Shown in pieces: positions 43,128-51,804 of a DNA stretch of 64,000 nucleotides (its first letter is position 1; each line of letters begins with the position of its first letter). The notes under the pieces are model-generated. The model saw nothing but the letters and a program-made list of their open reading frames with translations, did no database searches and was not told the origin of the DNA. The translations under genes were made by a program, and so were the position numbers. This DNA is from JAUIAI01 sp041396585 (GTDB lineage: Bacteria; Pseudomonadota; Gammaproteobacteria; Burkholderiales; Burkholderiaceae_E), in the NCBI GenBank assembly GCA_041396585.1, contig JAWKYG010000012.1, positions 62,001 to 126,000 on the forward strand, read 5' to 3'.

Positions 43128-43496
43128 ATGGCCAGTATTTTCATCGAGCAACTCGAAGTCGAGACCGTCATCGGGGTGCCCGACGAAGAACGCCTGAATG
43201 CCCAGGTCGTGGTGCTCGACATCGAGATGAGCCTGGCGCATGAGCGCTCACTGCAATCGGATGCCATCGGCGACACGATCGACTATGCGCGGGTGGTCGC
43301 GCTGGTGCAGTACGAACTTCACTCACAACGATTCCGCCTGCTCGAGCGTCTGGCCGATCACCTCTGCCGCCGTCTGAGCGAGGTCTTCGGCTCGCCGGCG
43401 ATCCGCATCAAGATCGCCAAGACCGGTGTGGTCGCTGGCGCGCGGCGCGTCGGCGTGGTCGTCGAATACCGGGCGGAACCTGGCAATCGCCGCTAG
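43128..43496 (+). CDS. folB: Dihydroneopterin aldolase
   Basis: A 122-residue tunnel-fold protein from ATG 43128 (MASIFIEQLEVETVIGVPDE). It shows IEQLEVETVIGVPDEER, the DTIDYARVVALVQYELHSQR segment, the FRLLERLADHLCRRL motif with the substrate-binding Glu, and the C-terminal IRIKIAKTGVVAGARRVGVVVE with Lys. The enzyme makes 6-hydroxymethyl-dihydropterin and glycolaldehyde in folate synthesis. It converges on another pterin gene, a carbinolamine dehydratase, across a shared hairpin. Confidence 0.9.
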   Translation: MASIFIEQLEVETVIGVPDEERLNAQVVVLDIEMSLAHERSLQSDAIGDTIDYARVVALVQYELHSQRFRLLERLADHLCRRLSEVFGSPAIRIKIAKTGVVAGARRVGVVVEYRAEPGNRR

Positions 43497-43504
43497 CACA
43501 CGGG

Positions 43505-43543
43505 TTGTGAAGCGTCAGCAAACAACCCCTTGATGCTTCACAA
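43505..43543. terminator. Bidirectional hairpin between folB and the carbinolamine dehydratase gene
   Basis: TTGTGAAGCGTCA (43505-43517) pairs with TGATGCTTCACAA (43531-43543), 13 bp with one G-U wobble and a 13-base loop. The right arm overlaps the stop codon of the dehydratase gene (43538-43540). There is no long T run, but its position between convergent ends suggests transcript termination or 3'-end protection for both. Confidence 0.55.
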
Positions 43544-43915
43544 CTCGCTGATCAGGTAGCGCGCCGACGGTTCATCCGGCAGCCCGGTCAGGTCATCATC
43601 GGCCTCGTTCGGTTGCCAGCAGATGAGGGCCTCGATCCGTCTGGCCAGTGCCAGGTCGCGTCTGGTGATGGCGCCCGTCTCGTGAGTCTGCAGACGTACG
43701 GTCACAGAGCCGTAGGCCAGCAGCAGTTCCGGATGGTGCCAGGCCACTTCGGCCAGATGCCCGATGGCATTGGCGATCATCAGCGATGCGCGCCAGCCGC
43801 CTGTTTGGTAACAACGTTCAAGATGTGTGTCGATCACTTGCCAGCGGGCCAGCTCGCCACGCAGTGCGGCATCGACGGTGGCGCGCTCGAGTGCGCTGGG
43901 GGAGGCTTGTTTCAT
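43538..43915 (-). CDS. phhB: 4a-hydroxytetrahydrobiopterin dehydratase (pterin carbinolamine dehydratase)
   Basis: About 125 residues from ATG 43915 (MKQASPSALERATVDAALRG). The family signature is AEVAWHHPELLLAYGSVTVR, with two adjacent His that bind the pterin, then LQTHETGAITRRDLALARRI. It dehydrates 4a-hydroxytetrahydropterin after phenylalanine hydroxylation and can serve as a transcription cofactor (DCoH). No phhA is seen here. It may support other pterin chemistry. Confidence 0.85.
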   Translation of the reverse strand: MKQASPSALERATVDAALRGELARWQVIDTHLERCYQTGGWRASLMIANAIGHLAEVAWHHPELLLAYGSVTVRLQTHETGAITRRDLALARRIEALICWQPNEADDDLTGLPDEPSARYLISEL

Positions 43916-44077
43916 GCTGTTCTCCGTGCTCTCTGTCGCCGCATGGCTGCGGCTTTTTTGCGCGATGGCACGCATTCCGGGTGTCGGCCCGAACCGGGGC
44001 CGCCCGAGCGCATCGCGCGGGTCGATGAGCGTCGCGATCATGCGACCCGGGAATCCTGAAGAATAGGGATGGTGCTG

Positions 44078-44083
44078 TATAGT
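44078..44083 (+). promoter_or_regulatory. Candidate -10 element for the EAL-domain gene
   Basis: TATAGT lies in the AT-richer gap between the two divergent genes, 115 bases before the EAL start. It matches five of six -10 bases. I see no clear -35 at the right distance. Confidence 0.4.
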
Positions 44084-44198
44084 CGAGCGCGATGCACATG
44101 CGATCGCTGTCATGTTCGCATGTGCCTGCGCGCTCCTCTCGAAATCCCAAGCGGCTCGATGGGCGTGCCGATGCGAGTTGAGCGGCGGGGAGCTCGAA

Positions 44199-45863
44199 AT
44201 GGCCGATACGACTGAGACAGCCAATGTCACCCCGGGTAGCGACGCAGCGACCCCTGAGGCATCCTGGCCTTTGCTGCGACTTGGCGCCGATGGCAGCTGC
44301 CTGGGTGTCGGCGGGCTTTGGTCGGCGCTCACCGGGCTGCAGGACGACGCTGATTGCTGGTCCGCCTTCCATGTGCTCGACCGCCAGCGCCTGCGCGACG
44401 AGATCGCCCAGGCGATCGCGGGCGGCAGGCCATGGCAGACCGAGGTCCGGGTGCGCCGCGCGGATTCCGTCTACCGCCCGTTGAACCTTCAGATCGCCCC
44501 CGCGGCGGGTGATGCCGGTGCTGCCGGCGAGTGGCTGGTCGCCAGCGCCGAACCCCTGGGAACGTCCGCGCCGGTGATGACCGCGACGCAGCCTGCCGGG
44601 GCCGTGTCGCAAGCCGCCGCAGGAGCGCAGCCGGCGGCCATTGCAGCATTTTTTCAGCGCATCTCCCGCCAGCGGGTGATCGACCGCCGCCATGGCGGCG
44701 TCAGCGCGTTCATGAGTCTCGGGCAGATCGATTGGGCCGGTTCGGCCGCAGACAAAGGGCAGGCGCTGGTGCGCCGGCTGGCCCGTCTGTTGCGGCGCAG
44801 CGACCTGATCGTCGCGCCCAATGATGCGCCCACGGTCATCATGATTACCGATCTGGGCAGCGCACTCGACGAAGGCGCGGCCAATGCCGGCGACATCGCG
44901 CGCAAGATCGTGCAGTGGTTGCGTCCGCGTCTGCCTGGGGCCGCGTCGCTGGCCGCGGCCGTCACCATGATCGGCGAGCGCGGCGACTGGGCCGTGCAAC
45001 TCGAGGAGGCGGAGCACAAGCGGCGCCACGCGGTGCAGGCCGGCATGGACCTGATCTTCGTGGATCCCGCGCTGCAGCGTGCGGCGAGCGAGCGGGCCCT
45101 CCTGATCGAGGATCTGACGGCCGCGATCGATGCCGGATCGTTCGTGCTCCAGTATCAGCCGATGCTGGGTCGTGAGAACCGCCTCGTCGGGCTCGAAGCG
45201 CTGTTGCGCTGGCATCGCCGCGATGCCGGCGGGCTGCAGTTCCCGAGGCAGTTCCTGGCCGAGGCCGAGCGGGCCGGCCTGATGCAGCGCCTGGGCCGCT
45301 GGGTGCTGGAAACCGTCTGCACGCGTCATCGTGAATGGCAGGCAAAACTGGGCCACGAGGTGCCGGTGGCGGTCAATATCAGCGCGGCCGAGTTCGCCGC
45401 GCCGGGGTTTGCCGAGCATGCCTGCGAGGTGCTCGAGCGCAGCGGCCTGGCCTCCGGCTCGGTGGTTCTCGAGCTGCCCGCACGCGTGCTGACCGGCATC
45501 GACTCCCGGGCGCTGGCGATCCTCGGCAAGTTGCGTTCGGCTGGCTTTGGCATCGTCTTCGACGGCTATGGCGAACAGGCCGTCGATCTGCTCGCCCTGC
45601 GTGAGTTGCCGGTCGATGCGATCAAGCTGGATTCGCGTGATCTGCTCGAACGTTTCGGCCCGAAAGTCGGCCGTGCGGTGGCCGATGCCGTGATCGGGGT
45701 GGCACATTGTCTCGGGCTCGAGGTGCAGGCCAAGGCCATCGAGACCCGCGAACAATTCGATCTGCTGCGCGACAGTGGCTGCGACGCCTTCCAGGGGCGT
45801 TTGCTGGGCGAGCCCTCGGCCAGCGCGCGTGCGCTGACCCAGGCGGGCCTGGCTGTCGCCTGA
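44199..45863 (+). CDS. Degenerate EAL-domain c-di-GMP protein
   Basis: A 554-residue protein behind GGAG (MADTTETANVTPGSDAATPE). Residues 20-125 look PAS-like, and 155-295 like a GGDEF domain without the GGDEF motif. Residues 300-545 are EAL: GLEALLRWHRR keeps the signature Glu, VAVNISAAEF keeps Asn, and IKLD keeps Lys. But the metal-binding DDFG reads FDGYG, one Asp lost, and the ExxxE segment reads KAIET instead of EGVET. Phosphodiesterase activity is doubtful, so a c-di-GMP effector or scaffold is more likely. It is followed 15 bp later by a DUF1415 gene. Confidence 0.85.
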   Translation: MADTTETANVTPGSDAATPEASWPLLRLGADGSCLGVGGLWSALTGLQDDADCWSAFHVLDRQRLRDEIAQAIAGGRPWQTEVRVRRADSVYRPLNLQIAPAAGDAGAAGEWLVASAEPLGTSAPVMTATQPAGAVSQAAAGAQPAAIAAFFQRISRQRVIDRRHGGVSAFMSLGQIDWAGSAADKGQALVRRLARLLRRSDLIVAPNDAPTVIMITDLGSALDEGAANAGDIARKIVQWLRPRLPGAASLAAAVTMIGERGDWAVQLEEAEHKRRHAVQAGMDLIFVDPALQRAASERALLIEDLTAAIDAGSFVLQYQPMLGRENRLVGLEALLRWHRRDAGGLQFPRQFLAEAERAGLMQRLGRWVLETVCTRHREWQAKLGHEVPVAVNISAAEFAAPGFAEHACEVLERSGLASGSVVLELPARVLTGIDSRALAILGKLRSAGFGIVFDGYGEQAVDLLALRELPVDAIKLDSRDLLERFGPKVGRAVADAVIGVAHCLGLEVQAKAIETREQFDLLRDSGCDAFQGRLLGEPSASARALTQAGLAVA

Positions 45864-45878
45864 AACGAGCGCCCCACC

Positions 45879-46445
45879 ATGGCATCCGAGACTGACTCCG
45901 CCGCAACGGATGCGCGACGGGTCGAGGCGCTGGCGCAGACCAGGCAGTGGGTCGAACGGGCCATCGTCGGTCTGGGTCTGTGCCCGTTTGCCGGGCCGGT
46001 GCTGGCCGCCGGCAGGTTGCGCATCGTCATGGCTCCCGGTGCGGGCGCGGAGAACTGGCTGCAAACGGTCGCCGAGCAGGCACGCGCGCTGATCATGGCC
46101 GCGCCGGCCGAGCTCGAAACGACGCTGGTCGTGTTGCCAGATCCGGCCCTTGCCTTCGAAGATTTCAATGATCTGCTCGATCCCATCGAGGATCTGCTCG
46201 CATCGATGGCACTGGACGATGACATCCAGATCGCGGTGTTTCATCCGCAATTCCGGTTCGCCGGCACCCCCGATGATGATGTCCAGAATTGCGTTCATCG
46301 CGCCCCATGGCCTACGCTGCATCTGCTGCGCCGCGAGAGCCTGGATATCGCGCCGCAACGTGTGAGCGAGATCATCGAGCGCAATGAGCGCCGCCTGCAG
46401 GAGCTTGGCATCAATGGCTGGCAGGCGTTGTTCGATGATCGTTGA
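45879..46445 (+). CDS. DUF1415 family protein
   Basis: A 188-residue protein of a proteobacterial family of unknown function. Typical segments are RQWVERAIVGLGLCPFAGPV, VLPDPALAFEDFNDLLD, IQIAVFHPQFRFAGTPDDDV and HRAPWPTLHLLRRESLDIA. One conserved Cys (GLCPF) and two His stand out as possible functional residues. The short gap behind the EAL gene makes co-transcription likely. No membrane or signal sequence. Confidence 0.88.
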   Translation: MASETDSAATDARRVEALAQTRQWVERAIVGLGLCPFAGPVLAAGRLRIVMAPGAGAENWLQTVAEQARALIMAAPAELETTLVVLPDPALAFEDFNDLLDPIEDLLASMALDDDIQIAVFHPQFRFAGTPDDDVQNCVHRAPWPTLHLLRRESLDIAPQRVSEIIERNERRLQELGINGWQALFDDR

Positions 46446-46484
46446 GCCAGCGATGCGAAGCCGGCCAAACGGGTTGAGCACGTG

Positions 46485-47507
46485 ATGAATACGATGTCGG
46501 TGCGGGAACTCTGGCGAGCGCTGTTGCGCCGTGCGCGCAGGCTGACGCACGCAGATCGGGTGACTGTCACCACCCGGCAGGCGCACGAGCCGGGTGTGCG
46601 GGATGGTGGTGCTCCCGGCACGCTTTTGCGGGCCCAAAGCGCGGATGCGGACGCCCGTCTGCAGGCCGAGAGCGCCCGCTTGCGCGCCGAACTGGCTCAC
46701 GATCTACGTCAACCGCTGCAGGTGATCTCGCTACTCGCGCGCGAGGCAGCCCTGGAGCATCGGCCGGCGCAGGCCGGCCAACTGCTGGCCGGCCTGGCCG
46801 AGGCGGCCGACGATCTCAATCTGCGCATCACCCGACGCCTGGCGACCGATGAAGGCGCCGTCCGCGCCCTGGCGCGGGTTCCGGCGAAGGCGACGCCCGC
46901 CCGCGTCGTGCACGCCCGCGATCAGGATCCGCCGCCGGCGCATGCCGATGCGCCGGATATCGCGCCCGTTGCCACGGCCGGTGAGGTCCCCGTTGGTTTC
47001 AGCGGCCCGGCGGAGGTCGTTTCGTTCGCGGCAAGCGCAGATTCCCACGCGCAGGTGATGCCCGATGGGGTGGGGCCGGCGGGCACGGATCAGTCTGGCG
47101 ATTCGCACGCGCGCGCGAGCACCGGTGTGGTGGACAGTGTTCTCTTGCTCGATGCCCACGCCGGCCCTCGTCAGGCGATGGCGCATGCGCTCACCCGCCT
47201 GGGGGTGGAGGTGCGGCAGGCCGCCAGTGCACGCGAAGCGATCGCCGCGCTGGTCACCGACGGCGATCGGCTACCCTCGAGAATCCTGGTCAATGCGCGG
47301 CTGAACGGCGAGCCGATCCAGCCCACGCTGATGGGCATCGGTCATGCGTTGCGGGTGCGGGTGCCGATCGTGGTGCTGACCGGTGACCTGACGACATCGG
47401 TGCGCGAGCCGGCGAACACGGCCTGGCGCGAGCTGGGGGTGGTGGCGCGTGCCGGGCGTCCGCGTTCGCTCGCCGCGCTGCGCAGCCTGTTGCTCGCCGC
47501 GGCCTGA
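46485..47507 (+). CDS. HisKA-like protein without ATPase domain, with degenerate receiver
   Basis: A 340-residue protein from ATG 46485 (MNTMSVRELWRALLRRARRL). Residues 60-120 form a HisKA-like helical pair with ELAHDLRQPLQVISLLAREA, including the phospho-acceptor His. There is no HATPase domain. A 90-residue Ala/Pro-rich linker is followed by a receiver-like domain (about 220-340), SVLLLDAHAGPRQAMAHALT, whose phospho-acceptor Asp is Asn (RILVNARLNGE) and whose switch Lys is missing (RAGRPRSL). It cannot autophosphorylate by itself. It may dimerise with, or be phosphorylated by, another kinase. It converges on an intact LuxR-type regulator 22 bp away. Confidence 0.78.
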   Translation: MNTMSVRELWRALLRRARRLTHADRVTVTTRQAHEPGVRDGGAPGTLLRAQSADADARLQAESARLRAELAHDLRQPLQVISLLAREAALEHRPAQAGQLLAGLAEAADDLNLRITRRLATDEGAVRALARVPAKATPARVVHARDQDPPPAHADAPDIAPVATAGEVPVGFSGPAEVVSFAASADSHAQVMPDGVGPAGTDQSGDSHARASTGVVDSVLLLDAHAGPRQAMAHALTRLGVEVRQAASAREAIAALVTDGDRLPSRILVNARLNGEPIQPTLMGIGHALRVRVPIVVLTGDLTTSVREPANTAWRELGVVARAGRPRSLAALRSLLLAAA

Positions 47508-47529
47508 GCCGGCGGCCCGCCTCGGCAGA

Positions 47530-48249
47530 TCAGGAGGCGGCCGACGCCTGACCCAGGCCGGCCGAGATTGTGTCCGGCGGTGTTTCTCGTAACAGAAACA
47601 GGGTGGCCTGGGTTCGATTGCGCACACCGAGCATGCGCAGCAGATTGCTGACATAGACCTTGACCGTGCCCTCGCGCAGGCCCAGTTTGTCGGCGATATC
47701 ACGATTGCTCTGGCCCAGGCACATCAGTTCGGCCACCCGCAACTCCTGATCGCGCGCACCGCGCTCGCGCAAATGGGTGCGCGCCGAGCCTGACAGGCGC
47801 TCACCGGTCACGGCCGGCGCAGGCGCCGCACTGGTACTGCCGCCGGCCAGCAGGCGCGGGGAAACATAGATCGCGCCGGCCTCGAGCAGGCCGATCGCCG
47901 TGCCCAGGACATCGGTGGGCAGATCCTTCTCCATGATGGCATTGGCACCCGCCTCGATCAGACGGCGGGTCGTGATCGGATCCACGTTGGCCGACAGAAT
48001 GGCCACCGGTAGCGCCGGATCACATCGTTTGAGGGTTTCATAGACCATGATGCCGGAGCCGTCGGGCAGACCGAGATCGAGCAAGGCCATGTCGTACTGG
48101 CGCGAGGCCAGCCGATGGGTGGCGCTTTCGAGCGAGGCCACCCAGTCGACCCTGGCCTGGGGGCGCAGTCGCAGTACCGCCGCCCGCACGCCTTCGGCGA
48201 ACAGCGGATGGTCTTCGACGAGCAGGAACTGCTGGAAGCTGGCTGTCAT
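47530..48249 (-). CDS. NarL/FixJ-type response regulator with LuxR HTH
   Basis: A 239-residue regulator from ATG 48249 (MTASFQQFLLVEDHPLFAEG). The receiver is intact: VEDHPLF, phospho-acceptor in MALLDLGLPDGSG, Lys in AIMEKDLP. The C-terminal LuxR-type helix-turn-helix reads LRVAELMCLGQSNRDIADKL and GLREGTVKVYVSNLLRMLGV. Its start is 11 bases after the end of the phosphonate permease gene, so it is probably transcribed with the phn operon. The cognate kinase is not evident, and the pseudo-kinase gene facing it is a candidate partner. Confidence 0.88.
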   Translation of the reverse strand: MTASFQQFLLVEDHPLFAEGVRAAVLRLRPQARVDWVASLESATHRLASRQYDMALLDLGLPDGSGIMVYETLKRCDPALPVAILSANVDPITTRRLIEAGANAIMEKDLPTDVLGTAIGLLEAGAIYVSPRLLAGGSTSAAPAPAVTGERLSGSARTHLRERGARDQELRVAELMCLGQSNRDIADKLGLREGTVKVYVSNLLRMLGVRNRTQATLFLLRETPPDTISAGLGQASAAS

Positions 48250-48260
48250 CGCGTGCACGC

Positions 48261-49052
48261 TCAACGCGTCAGGGATCTACGAGCCAGATAGCTTACCCCG
48301 TCGACGATGGCCACGAGAAGCAACATGGCGATCACGACGCCGGCAGCCTCGCGCATCTGGAACAGGCTCAGGTGCACATGCAGCATCTGGCCCAGGCCGC
48401 CGGCGCCGACCACGCCGAGCACCGCGGCCGCGCGAATGTTGTTTTCCCAGCGATACAGGCTGTAGGAAAGGATCTGCGGCAAGGCCAGCGGCAGGGTGGC
48501 ATAGGTGAGCACCGCAGCCGGCGAGGCGCCATTGGCCCGCAGAGCTGCCGCGGGCTCGGGTGGCAGATTCTCCAGCGTATCGGCGAACAGCCGGCCCAGC
48601 ACGCCGGTGGTGTGTGCGGCCAGGGCCAGGGTGCCCGGAAAGGGCCCGAGACCGGCCGCGATCACGAGCAGCGCGGCCCAGACCAGTTCCGGGATCGAGC
48701 GCAGCACATTGAGCAGCAGGCGCATCGCCGCGCGCAGCAGGCGCCTGACGCCCGACGCATGCTGTCCCAGACTGGCGGGAATGGCCAGCGCCAGCGCGAA
48801 GACCGCGGCCAGCAATGTTCCGAGCGCCGACATCGCCGCGGTTTCGATCGCGGCATACCCCAGACGGGAAAGAAAAGCGGGGGTCGTCACCGGTGGAAAG
48901 AAGCCGGCGATGAACTCGCGCATCTTGCTCAGCGCACCGGGCTCGAAGAACGCACCCAGCCGCAGATCCAGGCTCCAGAAACTGGCGACGATGAGCGCCG
49001 CCAGTGCGAGCAGCTCGAGACGGGCTCCGCCACCGACGGGCGCGTGCGGCAT
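48261..49052 (-). CDS. phnE: Phosphonate/phosphite ABC transporter permease, second PhnE module
   Basis: A 263-residue membrane protein, or the second half of a fused permease. Six hydrophobic spans, and the EAA-loop ANGASPAAVLTYATLPLALP that docks the ATPase. SIPELVWAALLVIAAGLGPF and VVGAGGLGQMLHVHLSLFQM are PhnE signatures. It begins at ATG 49052 but the frame is open upstream. A single-base change near 49065 would fuse it to the first PhnE module. Downstream it is tightly linked to the response-regulator gene. Confidence 0.85.
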   Translation of the reverse strand: MPHAPVGGGARLELLALAALIVASFWSLDLRLGAFFEPGALSKMREFIAGFFPPVTTPAFLSRLGYAAIETAAMSALGTLLAAVFALALAIPASLGQHASGVRRLLRAAMRLLLNVLRSIPELVWAALLVIAAGLGPFPGTLALAAHTTGVLGRLFADTLENLPPEPAAALRANGASPAAVLTYATLPLALPQILSYSLYRWENNIRAAAVLGVVGAGGLGQMLHVHLSLFQMREAAGVVIAMLLLVAIVDGVSYLARRSLTR

Positions 49053-49893
49053 GAAGGCAGCGGCCCACCTCCAGCGAGCGTCTGACCCACAGGCTGACCC
49101 GATCGGCCACGGCCACCAGCGCGATGAACATCAGCAAGACGGTCGACACCTCACCACCGGCCAGCATCTTCATCGACATATCGAGCTGCTGACCCAGCCC
49201 GCCGGCACCCACGAAGCCCATGATCACCGACGAGCGCACCGCACACTCCCAGCGAAACACCGTGTAGGACGCAAGCTCGGTCGCGCACTGCGGCAGCGCA
49301 CCATAGAGAAATGCGCCGATCCGTGTGCTGCCATTGCGCAGCAGCCCGTCCGTGACCGAGGCATCGACCGACTCCAGGACCTCGGCATAGACCTTGCCGA
49401 GCATTCCGGCATAGGTGAGCGCGATCGCCAGCACGCCGGCCGTAGGCCCGAGGCCGACCACCCTCACGAACAGCAGCGCCCAGACCAGCTCGGGGACGCT
49501 GCGCAGAAACACCAGCAACCAGCGCACGCCCTGGCGCACCAGCACGCTGGTCTTGTGCATCGGGCGCCCGAGGGCGGACTGCGACAGGCGGGCACTGGCC
49601 ATCAGGGTCAGCGGCACCGAGGCGATCCATCCCAGCAGCAGCCCGGCGGTGGCGGTGGCCACCGTGATCCAGGTGGCATGCAGCACGAGGCGCAGGAACT
49701 CGGGTGAGATCTGCGGCGGAAAGAAGGTCGCGAGAAAGCGCCCGGTGATCTTCAGCGAACGCTGATCGAACAATGACGGCAGATCGAACTCGCTGGCCAC
49801 CACCAGCGGCCAGAGCAGCACCGGGATCAACAGCAGCAGGCCGAGCCGGCGCGGCCAGACCGGATCGCGCAATGCGAGCGCGGGCACGCTCAT
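49050..49893 (-). CDS. phnE: Phosphonate/phosphite ABC transporter permease, first PhnE module
   Basis: About 280 residues from ATG 49893 (MSVPALALRDPVWPRRLGLL). The spans and motifs are FLRSVPELVWALLFVRVVGL, GLLRNGSTRIGAFLYGALPQ (EAA loop) and IMGFVGAGGLGQQLDMSMKM. There is no stop near its natural end: the frame runs on out of register through the second module to 48277. One base removed in the GGTGGG near 49065 would make a single PhnE-PhnE fusion of about 547 residues. The start overlaps the phnC stop (ATGA). The end is therefore approximate. Confidence 0.82.
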
Positions 49894-50729
49894 CCGGCGC
49901 AGCGACCGCCGGGCATGACCGCGGCGATCGCGGCCACCGGTTCCGGCATCGCAACCGGCATCGGCGTGGCGGCGCCCGCAGTGGGCACTTCCCCGAAGTA
50001 CAGATCGCGAATCATCTCGTCATCGATCTGATCGGGCCGCCGATCGAACAGGATCCGGCCCTCGCGCAGCCCGATCACCCGGGGGAAATGGGCCAGCGCC
50101 ACATCCACCTGGTGCAGGCTGCAGACCAGGGTGGCCTGGCTGGTCTCGCAGTGTCCGGTGAGGGCGCGGATGGTCTGGTCGGCGAGCGCCGGATCGAGTG
50201 CGGCCAGGGGTTCGTCGACCAGCAGGGCGCGTGCTTGTGCAACCAGCCCGCGTGCCAGGCCGACCCGCTGGCGCTCGCCACCGGAGAGGCGGTCCACCCG
50301 TGACCAGAGCCGGTCGCCGAGCGAAAACACCTCCAGCGCATCGAAGGCCGCCCGGGCCTCGGACGGATACCAGAGCGACCACCGCCCTGACCGGCGACCA
50401 GCGGCCAAGACGGCCGGCTACGGCGGTCACCACCGCCGGCGCGGCGGCAACGGAGGACTGCGGTGCGCTGAACAGGTCGGCGCGCGCAGCATGCGCAGAC
50501 CGCGCCCGCCTAGCTGCCAGGGATCCCGGGTATCGAGCAGCACCTCACCAGCGTGCGGGCGAAGCGAAGCGCCCAACACCGCCAGCAGCGTGGATTTGCC
50601 CGCGCCGCTCGGGCCGATCACGGCCACGTGTTCGCCGGCCTCGATGCGCAGGTCGATGGCATCGATGGCCGGCCGGGCCGGGCCGTGCCGGATCGTCGCC
50701 GAACGGCACTCGAACGACAGTCCGGTCAC
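49890..50729 (-). pseudogene. phnC: Phosphonate ABC transporter ATP-binding protein PhnC, two frameshifts
   Basis: GTG 50729 opens VTGLSFECRSATIRHGPARP, and Walker A GPSGAGKSTLLAVLGASL is intact. The frame breaks near 50435, after SPPLPPRRR, and again near 50370. Adjusting both rejoins VVTAVAGRLGRW with SLWYPSEARAAFDALEVFSL, signature LSGGERQRVGLARGL, Walker B ARALLVDEPLAALDPA and the His-loop LVCSLHQVDVA. About 280 residues in total. PhnC hydrolyses ATP to drive uptake through PhnE. The motifs are all well kept, so the breaks look like sequencing errors rather than decay. Confidence 0.75.
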
Positions 50730-50751
50730 TGGCGGCCCGCGCTGAAGCGAC

Positions 50752-51615
50752 TCAGTTCAGAAGCCCGGCGCTCTTGGCGGCGGCTTCGATATCGGCATAG
50801 TTCTCGGCCGAGGTCGGCACGAACTTCGTGGCCCGCTGCAGGGAAAGGATCTGCTTGCCCTGTTCGCTAGCGGGATCCAGCGCCAGGAAGGCATCGCGCA
50901 GCTTCTTCTTGGTGGCCGCGTCCATGTCTTTGCGGACCGTCCAGTTGTAGTCGAAGTAGGGCGGTGTGGTGTAGAACACCTTCACCGACTTGGTGTCGAT
51001 CTTGCCGGAATCGACCAGCTTCTCCCAGACCTTGATGTTCAATGCGCCGGCCGCGACCTTGCCGCCGGCCACCGAGAACGCCGTCGCATCATGGGCGCCG
51101 GAAAAGGCCACACGCATGTCGGCATCGGGCTGAATCCCGGCCTTGAGCAGGAACGAGCGCGGCATCAGATGGCCGGAGGTGGAGGACGGCGAGCCGAAGG
51201 CGAAGGTCTTGCCTTTCAGATCACCCAGGCCGTTGATGCCGGAGTCGGTCGTGGTGATGAACACCGACTTGAAGGTTTCGTCTTCGGCGCGCTGGATGAT
51301 CGGCTCGACATTGCCTTTGGAGCGGATGTTCGCCTGCACGAAGGTGAAGCCGCCGAACCAGGCCAGATCGACCTGCTTGTTGACCAGCGCCTCGACCGCT
51401 GCCGCGTAGTCGGTGACCGGCACGAAGCTGACCTCCAGACCGGTCTTGGCGGCCAGGTACTGGCCCAGCGGCTCGAACTTGCGCTGCAGTTCGGTAGGCG
51501 ACTCGTCCGGGATCGCGGTGACGCGCAGCTGACCTTCGGCATGGGCGCTCAGGGGCAGTGCCGTACCCAGCGCGATCGCGCTGATGGTCAGGATTTTTCG
51601 GAGGGTGGAACGCAT
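50752..51615 (-). CDS. phnD: Phosphonate/phosphite ABC transporter substrate-binding protein PhnD
   Basis: A 287-residue periplasmic binding protein from ATG 51615, behind GAGGAG. The signal peptide is MRSTLRKILTISAIALGTAL with cleavage after SAHA. Family motifs are VTAIPDESPTELQRKFEPLG, VPVTDYAAAVEALVNKQVDL, AWFGGFTFVQANIRSKGN, and FAFGSPSSTSGHLMPRSFLL. The Ser/Thr-rich SPSSTSGH loop binds the phosphonate or phosphite. It heads the operon phnD-phnC-phnE. Which P compound is preferred (phosphonate, phosphite, phosphate) cannot be told. No C-P lyase genes are in the window. Confidence 0.92.
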   Translation of the reverse strand: MRSTLRKILTISAIALGTALPLSAHAEGQLRVTAIPDESPTELQRKFEPLGQYLAAKTGLEVSFVPVTDYAAAVEALVNKQVDLAWFGGFTFVQANIRSKGNVEPIIQRAEDETFKSVFITTTDSGINGLGDLKGKTFAFGSPSSTSGHLMPRSFLLKAGIQPDADMRVAFSGAHDATAFSVAGGKVAAGALNIKVWEKLVDSGKIDTKSVKVFYTTPPYFDYNWTVRKDMDAATKKKLRDAFLALDPASEQGKQILSLQRATKFVPTSAENYADIEAAAKSAGLLN

Positions 51616-51804
51616 GGAGTTTCTCCTCGGGGGGGTTGTTGCTCTCACGGCCGCATCGGTGCGCATCGCGCCCAATGCCTGGATCGAGAATGGCCGACAT
51701 TAACAGAAAGTGGCGATCGGGCTGGCCCGTCGATTGGCCTGGTCGCCGGCCAGCGGCCATCCTGACATCGCTTCCCCGCTGCCCGGCCGGGGCAGGCGGG
51801 ACGC

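Noticed and set aside
43818..46700. A 960-codon minus-strand ORF across the EAL and DUF1415 genes
   Set aside because: It spans three real genes on the other strand and has a shadow composition (Gln, Arg, His, Gly-rich) without domains.
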